From Dyadobacter jiangsuensis (GTDB taxonomy: Bacteria; Bacteroidota; Bacteroidia; Cytophagales; Spirosomataceae), in NCBI RefSeq assembly GCF_003014695.1, contig NZ_PYAS01000006.1, positions 1 through 64,000 on the forward strand: DNA of 64,000 nt, given 5' to 3'. How positions within the stretch are numbered: the stretch's first letter is position 1; each line of letters opens with the position of its first letter. The notes below the pieces were generated by a model. That model was not told the origin of the DNA, made no database searches, and saw nothing but the letters and a program-made list of their open reading frames with translations. Positions 61,692-64,000 of this stretch are shown piece by piece. A program made the translations under genes and the position numbers.

Positions 61692-62972
61692 ATGAATAAG
61701 TCTAAATCGTTAGCGGGTCTTGCACTGGCCTGCCTGATTTCGCTGGGGTTTGTATTTCAAAAGGAAGATCAGGCGCCCCCTAAATTTCCGTTGAAAATCA
61801 GCCCGAACGGCAGACACATTACCGATAACCACGGAACACCGTTTCTGATGGTGGCGGATGTGGCGTGGCAGATGCTAAGGCGGTTGAGCTATGCCGAAGC
61901 GGTACAATATATGGATATCCGCAAGTCGCAGTCGTTCAACACCTTCCTGGTACATTTGCTCCCCGCATTGCCCAATCAGCGAAATTTCAATAAAGTCGCG
62001 CCGTTTCTAGACAATAGCGATCTGACGCAACCTAACAAAGCCTACTTTGATTACCTCGAAAAGATCGTCATAGCAGCCAGAGAGCGGAACCTGGTGGTAG
62101 GGATTGTCGTGTCCCGACAGAGCTGGAACACGGTTTTCGATACACAAAAGGAAGATGTGTGGAAAAGTTACGGCGCTTATGTGGGAAAGCATTTTGCCAA
62201 ATATTACAACATCATCTGGATCGTCAGTGAAGAGGAGTACCAGAGTGCCTCACAATTCAAAGCCATTTCGGAAGGTATCCGGGCAGAATCCGACGGGCAG
62301 ATCGTGGCATCGCTCAATACCTGTTCGCCCACGAGCGTGAACGACAATTCCCCCAACCATTCGGACCTCAAATTCATTATTCCGGATTCAACGGTAACTC
62401 CGGCCGAATATGCCGCGTTGGCCAACTGGCAGAAAAATTCGGCCGAGGCTGCATTGCGGCCCTTCCTGATCGCCAATTCGGAGTTTCCCAAAGAAATTAC
62501 GGATCAGTCGACGCTGATCCGCAACCAGGCGTATCAGTCCATTCTCAGTTCGGCGGCGGGTTTCTGCCATATGAGTACGATTAAGAACTTCAACCCTACC
62601 TGGAAAGTCAACATCACGAAGGACGGCGCAGAGTATATTCACCAGCTCGTCAAAATCCTCAAAGGCATTCCGTGGGAATATATGCAGCCTGATACGCCCG
62701 ATTTGCTGGTGGATTCACTGGATAAGGCCGAAATAGGCATTGTTTCGCTTTCGAATAAAAAGATGGCCATGCTGTACATTCCTACCTCGCGACCGGTACG
62801 CATCGACCTCAAACACCTGGAAGGCAGCCAGTTCGGAGCGGTTTGGTATAGCCCCCGCACCGGTAAAAGATGGAACGGCAAGGACCTGAAACTCGATGAA
62901 GAAGCGACCGTGCAGCCGCCCGAATTACAACCGGAATGGGACTGGATACTCCTTATTGGCGCCAAGCAGTAA
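61692..62972 (+). CDS. DUF4038-like exported glycoside hydrolase (apiosidase-like)
   Basis: A 426-residue protein with a signal-like hydrophobic N-terminus (SLAGLALACLISLGFV). The (beta/alpha)8-like DUF4038 core runs from ~35 to 330 (GTPFLMVADVAWQMLRRL, YNIIWIVSEEEYQ). The C-terminal ~90 residues are a beta domain. The family includes apiosidases and related exo-glycosidases. The catalytic acid pair is probably in the NIIWIVSEEE and ANSEFPKE regions, but I cannot fix it. No neighbouring PUL genes. Confidence 0.82.
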   Translation: MNKSKSLAGLALACLISLGFVFQKEDQAPPKFPLKISPNGRHITDNHGTPFLMVADVAWQMLRRLSYAEAVQYMDIRKSQSFNTFLVHLLPALPNQRNFNKVAPFLDNSDLTQPNKAYFDYLEKIVIAARERNLVVGIVVSRQSWNTVFDTQKEDVWKSYGAYVGKHFAKYYNIIWIVSEEEYQSASQFKAISEGIRAESDGQIVASLNTCSPTSVNDNSPNHSDLKFIIPDSTVTPAEYAALANWQKNSAEAALRPFLIANSEFPKEITDQSTLIRNQAYQSILSSAAGFCHMSTIKNFNPTWKVNITKDGAEYIHQLVKILKGIPWEYMQPDTPDLLVDSLDKAEIGIVSLSNKKMAMLYIPTSRPVRIDLKHLEGSQFGAVWYSPRTGKRWNGKDLKLDEEATVQPPELQPEWDWILLIGAKQ

Positions 62973-63042
62973 GTTTGGCTTTTTTTTGTATTATTAATAT
63001 ATTACCAGATATAGAATAGCCCGGCCGGTATCTGATCACCCC

Positions 63043-64000
63043 ATGCGTTTGAGATTTAAGAACACCCTTTTCAGCATATTAATGGCAGTAATGCCGCTTT
63101 TCGCATACTGCCAGGAGGTGTTGTGGGCCAACAAGGTTTTGGGGTATTCTTCCGAGTACAGGCCGTCGCAGATTGGCCACGCGTACCGGGCCAAACAAAT
63201 CCTGGGTGTTCCAAACAAGCTACCTGATTTTGGCGACAGCCCGTGTGCCTGGTCACCCGCCGATGCCGACGGGCGCAACGAGGAGTGGATCAAAGTCGGG
63301 TTTGACAAAACCATTCCCCTGAAACAGATCGCAATTGCCGAGAATTTCAATCCGGGCGCTGTTGTGCGCGTGTATGCCTATGATGGGGCGGGCAAAGAAT
63401 ACCTTGTTTCGGAAACGCCGGCTGCACAGCAAACCGTGAAAGGGCGTATGCTTCACATATTCCCCAAACAGAATATCCAGGCCAACGCGGTAAAAATAGT
63501 GTTGCAACCAGGCAAGGTTTCGGGTTTCAATCAGATCGATGCAATCGGAATCTCGTCGGACATAACGCCTGTTGAAGCCAAAATCAACTTTGTGGCTTCT
63601 CAGTTGAAAGCACAAAAAGAGAACATGGGCAAGGCGATCAATTCCAAAGGCCAGGAAGTAGCACCTATTATCTCTCCGGATGGTAAGACGCTCTATTTCA
63701 CAAGAAACGATTTTGAGGGGAATATCGGCTCCGCTGGGCATCAGGACGTGTGGTATTCGACACTCAACGACAAAGGTGAGTGGACGGACGCCGTCAATAT
63801 CGGACCGCCGATCAACAATGCAGGCGAAAATGCGATGACGAGCATTTCGGCGGACGGCAAAACCATCTACCTCATCAATGAGTACGGAGCGGACGGCAAT
63901 ATGTATTTCGGATTTTCCCGTTCCTTCAAAACCAAATCGGGGTGGTCGGTACCGCGTTCATGGAAGATCACAAACTTCCTCAAAACAGCGAAATACTTTG
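63043..64000 (+). CDS. PD40-repeat outer-membrane-type protein (truncated by window end)
   Basis: ATG at 63043; reading is open to the window end at 64000 (at least 319 residues). It has a signal peptide (MRLRFKNTLFSILMAVMPLFA) and a ~150-residue beta domain (WIKVGFDKTIPLKQIAIAENF). WD40-like PD40 repeats begin around 205 (APIISPDGKTLYFTRND and SISADGKTIYLINEYG). Proteins with this order often continue to an OmpA peptidoglycan-binding domain, but that part is outside the window. Confidence 0.8.
   Translation, partial: MRLRFKNTLFSILMAVMPLFAYCQEVLWANKVLGYSSEYRPSQIGHAYRAKQILGVPNKLPDFGDSPCAWSPADADGRNEEWIKVGFDKTIPLKQIAIAENFNPGAVVRVYAYDGAGKEYLVSETPAAQQTVKGRMLHIFPKQNIQANAVKIVLQPGKVSGFNQIDAIGISSDITPVEAKINFVASQLKAQKENMGKAINSKGQEVAPIISPDGKTLYFTRNDFEGNIGSAGHQDVWYSTLNDKGEWTDAVNIGPPINNAGENAMTSISADGKTIYLINEYGADGNMYFGFSRSFKTKSGWSVPRSWKITNFLKTAKYF

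Overview
The window reads as a chromosomal segment of a Bacteroidota bacterium, most likely of the order Cytophagales (Dyadobacter/Spirosoma-like). This rests on protein style: SusD/TonB-era outer-membrane proteins, a LytS/LytR pair, a CvfB-like S1 protein, CspA with weak Shine-Dalgarno sites, and several TAnnTTTG-type -7 promoter boxes. It is a judgement from the sequence, not a database result.

Layout. 1-3200 is accessory DNA: the end of an IS21-like element, a cut relaxase tail, an orphan receiver protein, a small gene broken by an in-frame stop, then a transglutaminase gene. 3300-10600 holds two GT4 glycosyltransferases, a convergent GH130 phosphorylase-like gene with an LpxL-type acyltransferase, cspA, an orphan amylase tail, a second orphan receiver and a 57-residue gene. 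11000-16700 holds a fatty-acid desaturase, tRNA-Ala, a DEDDh exonuclease, a PadR-TonB pair, an Lrp regulator, a tRNA-Asp-like RNA with a giant variable arm, a cysteine-rich copper-storage-like protein and a tRNA-Asp cluster containing a degenerate copy. 16700-26300 is core metabolism and regulation: NIF3, zinc-ribbon protein, TPR protein, RadC, LytR/LytS, phosphatase, and a DHNA-CoA thioesterase/isochorismate synthase pair for menaquinone.

26400-32100 is a complete RND efflux operon (adaptor, pump, TolC). 32200-36250 is a four-gene glycan/aminosugar operon, followed by a TonB-dependent-receptor-like barrel, an S1 protein and a PIN toxin-antitoxin pair. 40300-44700 carries two secreted amidohydrolase genes. 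44800-46650 is a small hypothetical gene, then four palindromes at exactly 29-bp spacing that lead into a SatD-like HTH regulator and a DUF3307 membrane protein. 47000-60300 is mostly minus-strand housekeeping: Uma2, prfC, ppa, a GT2, trmN6-like, RNase H, pepT, MazG-like, MarC, Nudix regulator, SerC-like, dapA, ligA. Two intergenic arrays of a 10-bp GTCA/TGAC unit sit directly after the pepT and dapA stop codons. 60400-64000 carries a second Uma2 protein, rpe, a DUF4038-like hydrolase and the start of a PD40 protein.

The strongest candidates for undescribed biology are (1) the tRNA-Asp-like RNA at 15545-15705 with a roughly 92-nt variable region and its own terminator, (2) the four-palindrome operator array in front of the cyclase-fold-like SatD/DUF3307 pair, and (3) the 10-bp periodic repeat family in 3' untranslated regions.
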